DNA of 64,000 bases from Tiliqua scincoides. Lineage: Eukaryota > Chordata > Lepidosauria > Squamata > Scincidae. How positions within the stretch are numbered: the first letter of the stretch is position 1; each line of letters begins with the position of its first letter. Of the stretch, positions 44,088 through 55,900 are shown piece by piece. The DNA lies in contig NC_089822.1 in NCBI RefSeq assembly GCF_035046505.1, positions 116,639,307 through 116,703,306 on the forward strand. The letters are read 5' to 3'. The translations under genes and the position numbers were made by a program. The notes under the pieces are model-generated. The model made no database searches and was not told the DNA's origin. It was given only the letters and a program-made list of their open reading frames with translations.

Positions 44088-46015
44088 TTAGGAAGGGCTC
44101 GGCAGCAGGTATCAGCACCTAAGCTTTCAGGTCTCTCCTGGTCAAATTCAAAGGTGCAGAAGACACCCATGCAGCCTTTAGGTATTCTCCCTAGAAAGGC
44201 TCAGTACTAATGAAACTATAGAAAACCCTTGTTCCTAGATCCCAGAAGTCAACACACTCTTTATTGAGACTTCAGAAAATATCGAACAAGAATATAATGT
44301 CTATAAACACAGAATATTTCTACATTTGGGATGCCAAATGATTGGCATGCTATGATGATTTGGCTTCTAAACAACCATCCTAACCTCCCATATTTGGTCT
44401 TTCTGCAACAGCAAGCATGCGTAACTAAATTTTTCATCACAACCACAGAATGTCGTGTCCATGCGTCCCCAATCAGGGTAGGTGAGAATAACACAGAATG
44501 ATGGGAACTTGCATAAATAAAGTGCTGGTTCAAAAATGAAGACAAAATCAGCAATGCACAGTGGGAAAATCTCTTTTCCCTCCTCGTGCTGTCGGGTTAC
44601 CATCCCCCACCTCATGCCCAAATTTCCCAGACTCACACAAATGCCTCTTTTCATACTACAGCCTTGGGATTTGCTGCCCAAGCAAGACTGATTCCTGTCT
44701 CCCTCCCCATCCTGGGTGCTTGCCACACACAGCAGAAATGGTTCCCACGGCTCCAGGTCCCCCAATCTCATGGAAAGGAGCTGTAAGGGGCATTACTAAT
44801 GGAGAGGGAAGAGGATATGTTGATAGAGACAAGAGAGAAATGAGCTCGATTAGGGGAGGGGGCTGTGATTATTTCCATTGCCAGCAGGTGCTGGTGGAAA
44901 GCGTTCCACGGGGACAGAGGCTCCTAGCAACACTCTCTGGAGCGCAAACAGGGTAGGGGCAGATGGGACCTGAAAAACCAGCCAAGGAATAGGGGAACCA
45001 ACAACTCCTAAAGGAGTTTAGGGCCTGAATCACATTTTTTTGGTCAGGAAACATCTCCCAAACTACAGCAGAGTCAAATTCTAGAGCAGGAAGGGGGGGG
45101 GGGAAATCAGAGGTTCCTGTTTCCAAAGGCATGCTCAGGACACCCCCTAGCTCTCACTTTGGGATCTTGCAGGTAGCTCTGCAGGATGAATTAGCTTTGC
45201 TGTTAGCAGAGCTAGGGGGAGACTTCAGACATCCAGGTTAAACATTCAATTTTCAGGGGAGAATCCAGGTTAAACATTCAATTTTCCACTGACATCTATT
45301 CTGAAATTTTCTCAGGCCTGGAAAAAAGATCTGAAAACTGTAAGGCCCCAGTGAGATTGCCGAGAGGGTTCCCCCTTATTTTTAGCTAGATAATCATACT
45401 ACAGAGGTACTTCTTGACATGAGGCATCTCATGGAATCACAGCAAGGGCCAAGTTTTAGAATAAGTACTCCTGGGTTCTGTTGCTGCACATTCCAGACAT
45501 GGTAGTTAGCCCCAGTGTATGCAGACATAATTTTTCATTTCTACCTATGACAGCAGTTGGATAAATTTGCCTGCTTTCCCAAATAAAATAGAGAACAGGA
45601 GATGAGGGCGCCCGGAACAATGTCAGCTTGAAACACATAACTAAGAATTGAAAACAGGCAAGGTGTGGAGGAGGGAGCTGAAAATTACATGGAGGTTCAG
45701 AATGGAGAGAAGGCAAATCACAGTAGATTCCATCCCCAGGGGCCAAGGCTGTGGAATGCCAGGTATTCCTTCGCTTCACCTCTACAGGATTCATCTGCTT
45801 CTGTGTCTCCAATACTCCATACTTTATATACACACAGACACGCACAAACAGACAGACTCCATACCTTATTGCAGCCAGTGATCCTGCCATAATTTACATA
45901 GAGTACTCAAGTAATTGTCCCTGTGACTTCAAGGCAGTGCCAGAAAATCTTTTATCAGCCTATAGCATTCATTCCTTCCATGTTATTTCTGTTCCCATCC
46001 CATCTGCCCACAAAG
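44088..46015. other. intergenic, nothing recognised
   Basis: No exon, RNA gene or clear repeat family seen apart from a short G run near 45089-45100 and a local direct repeat near 45236-45286 (aggttaaacattcaatttt twice). Confidence 0.5.
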
Positions 46016-46650
46016 CAGTGGCGTAGCTAAGCGGTTGCAGGGGGTAGCAGTTACACCAGGCATCAAGCTTTAGGGGGGGCAACATGCTGAGCTTGACACT
46101 AGTGACCAAAATTGTGAAAATCTTGGCATGTATGATTAATGCCATCATGTTATATATCATTGGAAAGGTAATTTAATGCAGAATGCAATGCAACAAACTG
46201 CACTGGAATATCTGCATTCTATCAAATGTTATCACAGATTAAACAGAAAATGAAAACACAACTGCCTTGTGGAACAAAAAGTGGATTTGCTTAACTCCAA
46301 ACTGACCTATGAGACTGATTGTTCTGGGTGCCAATGAGATGTTATTATGATATAGCATGGAACCAATAACTTGTATTTATTTGCTTAATTAAATTTGATT
46401 TTGTAATGTAGGGGGGGGCTACAAAATCTTCTTTGACCCTAGGTAGCATATATGTGCCTTAGCTATGCCACTGACGGGGCTGTGGCAACACAGCAAGTGG
46501 GTGGTGAGCTGCTGGGGAGAGGAGGTGGGTTCCTCCCAATTTTCACTTTTTAAAAAGTCTGGCTGTGATGTCACTTCTGGTTGTGACATCACTTCCTGGG
46601 CAACATTTTAAACTTGCCACTGGGCTACACAATCATTAGCTACGCCACTG
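46016..46650. mobile_element. hAT-type element with cagtggcgtagctaa ends (635 bp)
   Basis: Left end cagtggcgtagctaag, right end ttagctacgccactg, perfect duplications ccacaaag at 46008-46015 and 46651-46658. Interior shares the inverse of the sequence in 61544-62509 (catgttatat, atgcagaatgcaatg). No transposase. Confidence 0.9.
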
Positions 46651-46658
46651 CCACAAAG

Positions 46659-47457
46659 TACCACACTCACAGCAGATTCCATACCTGAGGCTTCCTCCAG
46701 GATGGGGGAGAGGTTACAATTTCAAGAGGAGTTCCTTGGGGAATAGAAGAGCAAGGGTGAGGTCCCAGTTTAGCCCCATACAGACTGGGACTCCACAATG
46801 TGTCTGAGAGCATTTCTGTTTGTATGATTCATAACTTTAATTATAAAATTATGGACCACATGTACAAATCAGGTACACTGCCCCCAAACCCCACCCTTGA
46901 AAGTGGTGCTTGGAGACACACACCACTGAAAAAGTCAGTAGTTACTTGTAAAGTTGTCTGTAAATTGGATGGAAATTTTCTGAAACTCTTGCCATGGTTT
47001 TCTTACCTTTCAACTTAAAATCCTCAGGATAATGCCTTTTGCCTGAAATGTCTGTCCTTTTTAGCATAATTATAACTTGCTAATTTCATGAGGCAATCAC
47101 TGATAGAGAAGTCCATGGTAGCCTACAAGACTTAGCAATGGATCCCTCTCCCAGGACAGGCCTCCATTTGATGGTGTTTGTCAACGAAGGCCCTCATCCA
47201 GACAGAACCTCAACTGACCATCAGCAAACCAGCAGTGATCACACTTCATCCCGTAGTCAAATGTGGAGCCTTATGATGCCTACAGAGTCATCAGGAGAGT
47301 GGGCCACCTGGAATGTGGAGAGCAACACACATTGCCCACTGCTGAAGTCACCTCTCTTAACTCAGTGCCCTCAACATAAGAGCAAGTTAAAAGAAAAGCA
47401 TCTGGGATATCATCGTACAGAGCCAGTGTGGAGCTGCCATCTCATGTCCTCCTTTGT
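46659..47457. other. 3' flank / probable 3' UTR of the pseudoprotease gene
   Basis: Lies just downstream of the minus-strand stop at 47458. A minus-strand ATTAAA (46836-46841) is a candidate poly(A) signal. No other gene seen. Confidence 0.4.
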
Positions 47458-49987
47458 TCAACCCAATTCTGTTGCCCCAAACAGTGACCAAAGCAGGAGG
47501 ACCATCCAGCTGCTTGGACTATAGGCTGCTTTTCCACTGGTCAGAGATAATATGTGCTTCGCTTGTTTGGATGTTTCTTCCATCCAGTTCACATAGGAGG
47601 TGATACTGGAGGACAGAACAACTGGCTGAGATCCCGGAAAGGGCGTATTTATCAAGCCAACCTGGCTCCAAGTCGTGTTTTTGGCTTCTAAGCGGCATAA
47701 CAGGGCTGCACCCTCACCTACCTAGAAGAGGAAGAAGAGAATGAGGCAAGGCAACTGTTTTGGCCTATGTTAAGGGGTGCATATAGGTGGTTAATTGGAG
47801 ACGGTGTGGAGAAGTACTCACAGCAGCAGTGGCAGCAGGTTTGTGGCCAGTTGTGTGCCTTACAAGGCAATACACATTGGGATTGACCCCTGGAAGCTCC
47901 TTTGCACATTCTGAGGCAGATAGCACCTTGACTTGGTATACACTGTGGTCAGTTTCAACTTCACCTGTCAAAAGATTGGTAAACCAGCAAGCTGCTTCTT
48001 GTTAACATTGAGACAATTAGGCCCCACTCACTTCCTACTTCCAGGAAACAAAACCTGCAGTCTTGCCTCCCATCTCCAAATGCCTTGATTCCACAGTGTA
48101 TACATTGTATGGCATCATTTTATTCCAGATTCATTTCACTCAAAAATTATCAGTAAAGTCCAACTGCTTCCAATCATCTGATCACTAATCAAGATTAGAA
48201 TGGCAGGCCTTTTTGTAAGACTTAAAGCGTGGCCTTTAGTCACCACTTTAGTTTATCTATTATAGATTAAGGATGGTTGTCTGCATAGTTTGTAAATGTG
48301 CCTTAATCTACACTTCAGACAGATACAATACCCAGGCCAGCACAAGTTTTTTTGCTACCTATAGAAATCAAGATACAACTTGGTACAGTGTAACAAGGGT
48401 CCCAAATGCACGCACAAAATGATATTTAAAGGAATAACTAATCTGCATAATGTGATCTTGTACCCCCTGAACCCAATTTGATAGCACACTACCCCTATCA
48501 TCATCCCTTACCCAATCCTCTGGCATACCAGATTGCAGCAGTTGCAGTCCCATCACTTTGCAGCTATCCCAAGACTTCATCTGGGAGAAGGACATAGAAG
48601 ACACATGCTGGTCAAAGCTGATGGGTTTCTGGAGGAGGAGCAGGGCCATGGTGTAGCCACCAGTGAGACTGTACTGTAAGACCCTTTCATGAGGGTAAAT
48701 CGCAGCCACACGGATCCCCTGGACTTGGCCACTGGGGTGTGCCAGCCCCACAAACACAGCTGTGTTTGCTGGGTCCCTGCAAACATTAGAGAAGAGGTTG
48801 AAATAACTATATTCCTGGACAGATGCGAAGCAACAAAATACTGGGAATAGGCACGGTCTTGCTCTGAACAGGGTGTATAATAGTGGAAACACAGCAGATC
48901 CAGAGATGTTTACAGTTCTCCAGGATAACTACTTTATTCTTTTAAACTGCAGATTTGTTCACACAGGCATTAGCTATGATGAACTTGAGACTGATATGCA
49001 TTGAAAAGGCAGGAAAGAAGAGGTCCCTCAATCAGGCCATTTTGAATCTTGTGCTATCTGAGTTCATCACCCCTGCTGAGGAGTGAGTGAGATGAAACCA
49101 CCTTGCGGTTCCCTCCCCTTCCTGCCTGCCAACTGAACAACTCTCTCCAGCATCCTAGGCAGGCCAAATGGATGCCTCCTTTCCACTACCACTCTGTAAT
49201 GAGATCTACCTCCTGACCATGCAGTAGGGAATAAGTTGGCTTAATGCAGAGGCCTCCAAACCCTGGCGCCAGATGTGGTCCGCGACAAGCCGCTATCCAG
49301 CCCGCAGCAAGCCTCTGGACCTCTGCATGTTTCTGACTCACTCAACCGAATGTGACTGGAGCTGTGCTGCAGTTTCACCTGGAGGGTGTTTTGAGGGCTA
49401 GGGAGGCCACATGCCTAACCTCAGAATGCCTTCTAAAGGCCTAAAAACATCACTTCCTGAAACCAGGTTTTTGGGCCATTTGAAGGCCTTTGGCTTTCTG
49501 AGGTTTTTGAATGTATTTATTTAAATTTTATATTTAAAATGTATTTATTTTTCCAGCCCTCAACACCATGCCAGATATGTGATGTGGCCCTCTGGCCTAA
49601 AAGTTTAGAGACCCCTGGATTAATGAATGAAATCCTATAAGAATGGAGAACAGGTACTTCTGCTTCTAAAGCAGTTCTGATCTCAATCTGCATGACTCAG
49701 AAAGGACAGGATAGGAAAATGGAAACATCATCATGTTAGGCCAGGCTTTCAAACTCAACATTTTTTCTACTGGGCCTGAGTTGTGCTGGGCCTTTGTCAT
49801 TATGATGGAAATGGCTATGACCTAGGCCTGGAGCAGATGCGCGTCACTTACACCTCTTGAACACACTGCCCTGTGGTCAGCACCCAGTAGCGATCCAGGA
49901 TTGAACCCACACAGCTCCGATTTCCACATGTGGCAATGAGGACTTGCCAAGGCAAAGAGAAGTGTGCTGAGATCTGTTTAATCAGGG
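47458..49987 (-). other. pseudoprotease domain 3 and C-terminal exons
   Basis: SLPWQVLIATCGNRSCVGSI and YWVLTTGQC (His57 to Gln), then GGYTMALLLLQKPISF (Asp102 to Thr), VYQVKVLSASECAKELPGV with VYCLVRHTTG, and VGEGAALLCRLEAKNTTWSQ (Ser195 region without Ser). The protein ends ITSYVNWMEETSKQ, a short spacer and SSWMVLLLWSLFGATELG, a hydrophobic tail compatible with a GPI-anchor signal. Stop at 47460-47458. Confidence 0.85.
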
Positions 49988-52900
49988 CTGGAAAGGGAAA
50001 GAGGCTAGTCAGCGTGTGATGGGTGAGGCTAGAATCAACAGTGGGGCTTGCTCATTCTGCCCTGGGATAGGCACATATGGAATGCCACCCATATCAGAGA
50101 TAGTCTGGAAGGTACCATACCATATTTGCTGTCCCAAGTGGCCTGGATGAATTAGGGGTCATAATAGACATGTAATTCCATGAGAAATACCAAGCTGTCA
50201 CTCACTCTCTGGTTCCTGCAGCACTCTGAGATGCTTTGTAGGGTTCTGCCATTCCCAAGGCAACGTAAGATTGTCATGATGTCCTGCAGTCCTTGTGGTA
50301 TTCTCCAGCCATGGCAGGTAGTGGGGCAGACTGTTGAAAACATAGGGGCGAGAGCAAGCTTCATCAAAACTGCTCAACACCCCAAGTTGAAGCCAGGCCC
50401 CACTCTGGGGGTCACGGCAGATCAGTGGGGAGCCTACATCACCCTGGATAGGAAAAAATAAGGGAATGTTAAAGAACATAAGAACAGCCCCACTGGATCA
50501 GGCCATAGGCCCATCTAGTCCAGCTTCCTGTATCACACAGCGGTCCACCAAATGCCCCAGGGAGCACACCAGATAACAAGAGACCTCATCCTGGTGCCCT
50601 CCCTTGCACCTGGCCTTCTGACATAGCCCATTTCTAAAATCAGGAGGTTGTGCATACACATCATGGCTTGTAACCCGTAATGGATTTTTCCTCCAGAAAC
50701 TTGTCCAATCCCCTTTTAAAGGTGTCCAGGCCAGATGCCGTCACCACATCCTGTAGCAAGGAGTTCCACAGACCAACCACACGCTGCGTAAAGAAATATT
50801 TTCTCTTGTCTGTTCTAACTCTCCCAACACTCAATTTTAGTGGATGTCCCCTGGTTCTGGTGTTATGTGAGAGTGTAAAGAGCATCTCCCTATCCACTCT
50901 GTCCATAGGCATGAGAGCAGCACCATAACTATCACATTCAGCTACTTTCCAGCCTACTTTCAGTAAGATATGCAGTGAAACAAGCAAATTTGAAAAACCC
51001 ATTTACCGGCTTTTGAGATGCCTATGACAGTTTTTTTAGAGTGAATGTTTGTGTTCTGGCCAGTGTTGTGTAATGGGAAGACCAAAAATGATATGCTTCT
51101 AGCTTGAGTGGCATAAAACCATTTGGAATGGGGGAGAAAGTTACATTCACATCAGTGCTGAGTCAAACAGAGGGAGGTTAAGGTGTTGCTTTGTTCCCAA
51201 ACATCTCACCTTGCAGGCTCCTTTCTGGCCCCTCTGAGCCTTCATACAAAAGATGGCACTGGAATGCTGTTCTCTGAATGGATTGCAATTGCTGATGCTC
51301 AGGGTGTCTAGGGGATATCTCAGTAGTATGGTGAGGCCTCCTAGAGTAAGGAGAAAACATGGATTGGGAGAATGTTCCTGCTCCCGACATGAGGTTGCAC
51401 AAACACATTCTGGCTTCTGGCCGATAATCACCAGTGGAACAAATGAAAAAAAAAGTCAAGGGCCTGACAAGGCAGCAGGACAAGGAAAGGGGGGAGGCTT
51501 GAGGAGGTGAGTTAATAAAGGGAATGGTCCAGAAATATTATTAAGAATGTTTATAAACCACTTTTCAACAAATAAGTTCATAAAGTGGTTTACAGTCAAA
51601 AATCAAATAATTAAATGGGTCCCTGTCCCCAAAGGGTTCACAATTTAGGGCAGTCATTTTCAACCACTGTTCCATGGCACACTGGTGTGCCGCGGATAAT
51701 GTGCAGGTGTGCTGTGGGAGTTTGGGGAAAGATCATTTGTTAGTAGGCCCACTGGGGGATGCAAGCCCCTGCTGTCAGTGTGGTGTGCCTTGTCAGTTGT
51801 CAAAAAACTGATGGTGTGCCATGACCACTTTAGTGTCTTGTCAGTGTGACGCCACCCGAAATCATCTGGCCCATAGTTCCAAAAAGATATATCCACTTAG
51901 GCGGCAGTGATCCTAAAAAATAATTCACATTTGTAAATTCCATCTCTGAGGCTTACAGTGTAAGCAGACCAAGGACAGACACTTCTTTAGAATGTCATTC
52001 TCAGTCTGGGCATGTATCTCGAAGCCATGTGTATCTCTTTTTTCTTAGCTCTATGGCCGAATTAGGAGTTTCATGCTTGCATATTGAACACACTTGCAAT
52101 CTTACTAGTGACAAACCTGATGTCTGGTCCCTATGCAGAAGAAGGGATCCTCTAGAAAGGCTGCAAATAAAACGTATTTCATCCAAATCCTGGCCCAGAC
52201 ACTCTTAACCACTGTTCCATGCTGGCTTGTCCATAAAATTACAGAGCTTGAAAAAAAACAATGCCATTAACCCAACCCGTCCTAAAGCCAGCCCCTCCTT
52301 ATGCAATTCAGATCAGTGTATCACAATACTCATCCTGCTCAGAGAGTTAAATCCATCAGGTTCCTGGCACCACTCACCCTCCAGCACAGTCCAGCCTGGC
52401 AGCCAACAATCCTTGAAATCACCTATCATGTTTGCTTTGTTCAAGAGACACGTTGGTGCAATCAGGGGTCCCATGTCTAGCGGTTTCTCCAGTTGCAAAA
52501 GCCCCACATTATGAAGAACATTACTGGCCAGCCAGTGCGGGTGGGTCAGAGCTTGGCGGATCGGTATTGAATGCATTTCTTCTGAGACATCTGCCAGCCC
52601 AGCCTGAGCCAATGCCAAAGCCTCTGAATTCTTTCTAGAAAAGGGATACAGCAACATAAAGCAGGTGAGCAGCTTGGTTGCTTATTGCAGAGTTTCCACA
52701 GTCATGCCCCATATGGCAGAAACTGCCCCCAGCATAAATTAATGTTGTTGGTGGGTGGTTGTTAATATTGTAGCATTTTTCATTGTGACTCAAAAAGGCA
52801 ACTTAAATTCCCCAAGGCAGCTTAGACAAAAAGCAATCAAATAAAATGTGTTTCTTGCCCTTTGCGGTTGCTCAACCCTGCTCAACATTCAAACAAATAG

Positions 52901-55900
52901 ATTAACAAACATGCCAAATTTTCACTGCTCTTTCTGTTTCCTCAAAACTCTTGATACCCAGGTCAGAAGTTTTGTCCTGGATTAAAACTGGAGATGCATG
53001 CCACTGCACACTCCAAAAGATATCATGTATACTGCATGTGCATGTATGTCGCTGATATGCAACAAACCTCTTTGCTGTTTCAGGGTAACCCAGTTAATAT
53101 TGCTTCAGAGTCTGTGCTGGCAAAATGGCTGGTGCCAGATTTGAGAAGCCCCACTGAGCAAGCTGGGTCTTTACTAGGGGTAAGGGACAGCACAGGATCT
53201 CACAGTAGGCATTTGGTGCCACCATTCCCATGCTGGGTAGGATTAGGCTATAAGTTTCGTATTCATGCACAGAGATCTTAGGTGTGCATTCTGCCAGGTC
53301 TGCTACTGGAACCAGCTGCTGTTTGTGGTAGTCACACACACCCTTCAGTCAATCCAGAGACCAAGATTCCTGGGATAATGTAAGTAGCTACCAATATGGA
53401 CAACATGGATTTCTAGCTAGATGCATGTATGGAATTCATTTTTTTTTTTCTCATTTCACTGCAAACCAGCCTGCAAAACTTCCTCAGTTTAGTAATGCTT
53501 TGGGGTTTTCTGTACTTTCCTCTTGAGTAGCTTCTCAGCTTCCTCTGCTGGATATTATTATTTACTGCATCCAACAGCACAATCTTGGGTATGTCTGCTT
53601 AGAATTAAGTCCCATTGAGTTCAATGGGACTTACTCCCAGGTGAGTATAGGATTATATCCTCATTTGGTCAAGCTTTTTCTTTGTTTCCATCCAGTTGAT
53701 TTCAAACCTTTTCTGTTAACTGCTTGTTGTACTTTTGTCTACCCTAGTGGTTCTTAAACTTTTTAGCACTGGGACCCACGTTTTAGAATGACAATCTGTT
53801 GGGACCCACAGGAAGTGATGTCATGGCTGGAAGTGATGTCATCAAGCAGGATGATGATTTATCATCCCCATATGGCTAAAATAAAATAAATTAAGTAAAT
53901 TAAAAGTTTATAATGCCTATTAGTCTAAAAAAATTGAAATAAAGAACCCTCCCAAGCTGTTGATCTCTTTAAAAAAATTCCCCAAACATCCCAAAGGCTG
54001 CAATCCTGTCCACACTTAAATAGGAATAAGCCCCATTGACTATCATTGTGAAAAGCATATACATAGTAGCTTAACAAATACAGACCTGTAATTTTCCCAG
54101 ATGAAGTCACATACCATGGTATAATGAAGTCTAATATAATAAAAATAAAATACGCATTGAAATGAACGGGGACCCACCTGAAATTGGTTTGCAACCCACC
54201 TAGTGGGTCCCGACCCACAGTCTGGAAAACACTGCTCTATCCCATTTGGTTTAATTCCTTTTTCATTTGAGTTTTTAATAAATCGGGTATATTTGGACCC
54301 CTTGCCTGTCTAGTCTATGTTTACGGGTATTCAGTGAGTTGTCACATCTGATTGCTGATAGACACTACTGCAATTTTATTGTAAACAAGAATTGACGGGG
54401 CTCTGCTCTCCTGGGAGGGAATTTTCCTTAATTCCCCTCTCCCAACCCAGGAAAAAGGGAAAACAGGAAGGGGTACATGAGTACTAACTGTTAGGTACTA
54501 CTACTCTCCTCAATCAGCCAGACGCCTCTGGTTTCCCTCCCTGACACATGGGATGAGATACTATTGGCAAAGAAACCCCAAAAGGATGTATAGGATGCAA
54601 AAGAACTGATCAATTGTACAGTTAGAAAAACTGGATGATGTAGAAATAGACAAGTTCCCACTCTTTCTGCCTGCACATGCAGACATCTCTTTTGGTTTAT
54701 TAGCCATGTTTCTTAGAAAGCATGTTTCTAAGCTATCCTACAGTCACAAGGGCTAGAAACATACAACATAATATATAAAACTCAGACACCTGTATGAGCA
54801 TGTCCAACTGCTTTTGCACATACAAAGGAGCATCTGCAATTTTCTTTTACAAAAGCAGTTCCTCATGTTTCATTTGATGTTGCTTTGAAAAGTCCCCTTG
54901 ACTTATGGAAGCAGCCTTTCAGGGACTGCAATAGGAAAGGTAGCCTCAGAAGTTCCAGTTTGCCACACAAACCTCTGAAACACAGCTGTATTTTTTCAAA
55001 AACCAAAACCAAAGTACTTAGGATTCTGAAACCATGCCCACTTGAAGCTCAGAAAGCAGATTCCAGGTAGATCCTATTTTCAGTAGACCACGTGCTATTG
55101 GGAGGAAGCAAAACACCCACCATGGACTTGTTAGGTATTGCAAAACAGAGGCACTCACATAAGGTTGGCACAATTGGCTGTGGTTAAAATCCACCTGGGA
55201 TTGAGAATGGAGCCAGCACAGATATGTCGGATGGACAACTTGAGAGAGACGATCCAGGGAAACTCACCCACCTCAGCCTCAGAGCAACTTGGGCATTTGG
55301 GCACAAATCCAGGCCGCAGACCACATCCTGAAGAGAAAGACTAAAATATTAGAAAGGTATTTGCCTGCCTTCAAGCCTCAGATTCTCTGACATATTTGAA
55401 GTGAGATTATCTTGTAGGCTATTCCTCTTCAGAGTAGTGGCCGGGAGTGGGGAGAGAAAGAATTGGTAACACATGTATAGTTTCTCAGATGTCCCCATAT
55501 TGTAGGAGAGGAAGGACTGTAGAGGTTATCAGCTACATCACCACTGCTGTACTCACCAACTCTGTGATCCATCAGAATTGCCATCTTGTTAAGTCTATAG
55601 GTATGGGAGTTGCTGTTCCATGCCAGTCCCATCTCACACTGTTCCATTGTCACCCACACAGGAGATTCCAAACTGGAAGTTCTGTGAATGGCTGTAGTGA
55701 GTGGGGGAGGTAACATTATGGAAAGATCAGGAAATACGGCTATGTCACGTTTGCTCTTATGGTACTGTGGTCCAACTGCAATGAGAGTAACAGATGCACC
55801 TTGATTGATATCAGCTGAGGGTTGAGGTGATGGGAGCTCTGATTGGCTTGTAGTAGTAGTAGGTATTATTATTACATGATGTGATTGTCTGGCGATTTGT

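Larger units (their letters stand above)
50206..55327 (-). other. pseudoprotease domain 2 exons
   Basis: Four exons: CGLRPGFVPKCPSCSEAEVG, EFPWIVSLKLSIRHICAGSI, then WILTTANC (His57 to Asn). Next LHNVGLLQLEKPLDMGPLIA (Asp102 to Asn) and CWLPGW. Then SISNCNPF and FCMKAQRGQKGACK. Last GDVGSPLICRDPQSGAWLQL (Ser195 to Val) and LPHYLPWLENT. The CR1 copy at 50476-50908 sits in the intron before the last of these exons. Confidence 0.88.

Noticed and set aside
44367-44956. Open frames of 134 and 131 codons on opposite strands at 44.4-45.0 kb
   Set aside because: They overlap each other, have no conserved blocks and lie in an intergenic stretch with no CpG island or exon-like borders.
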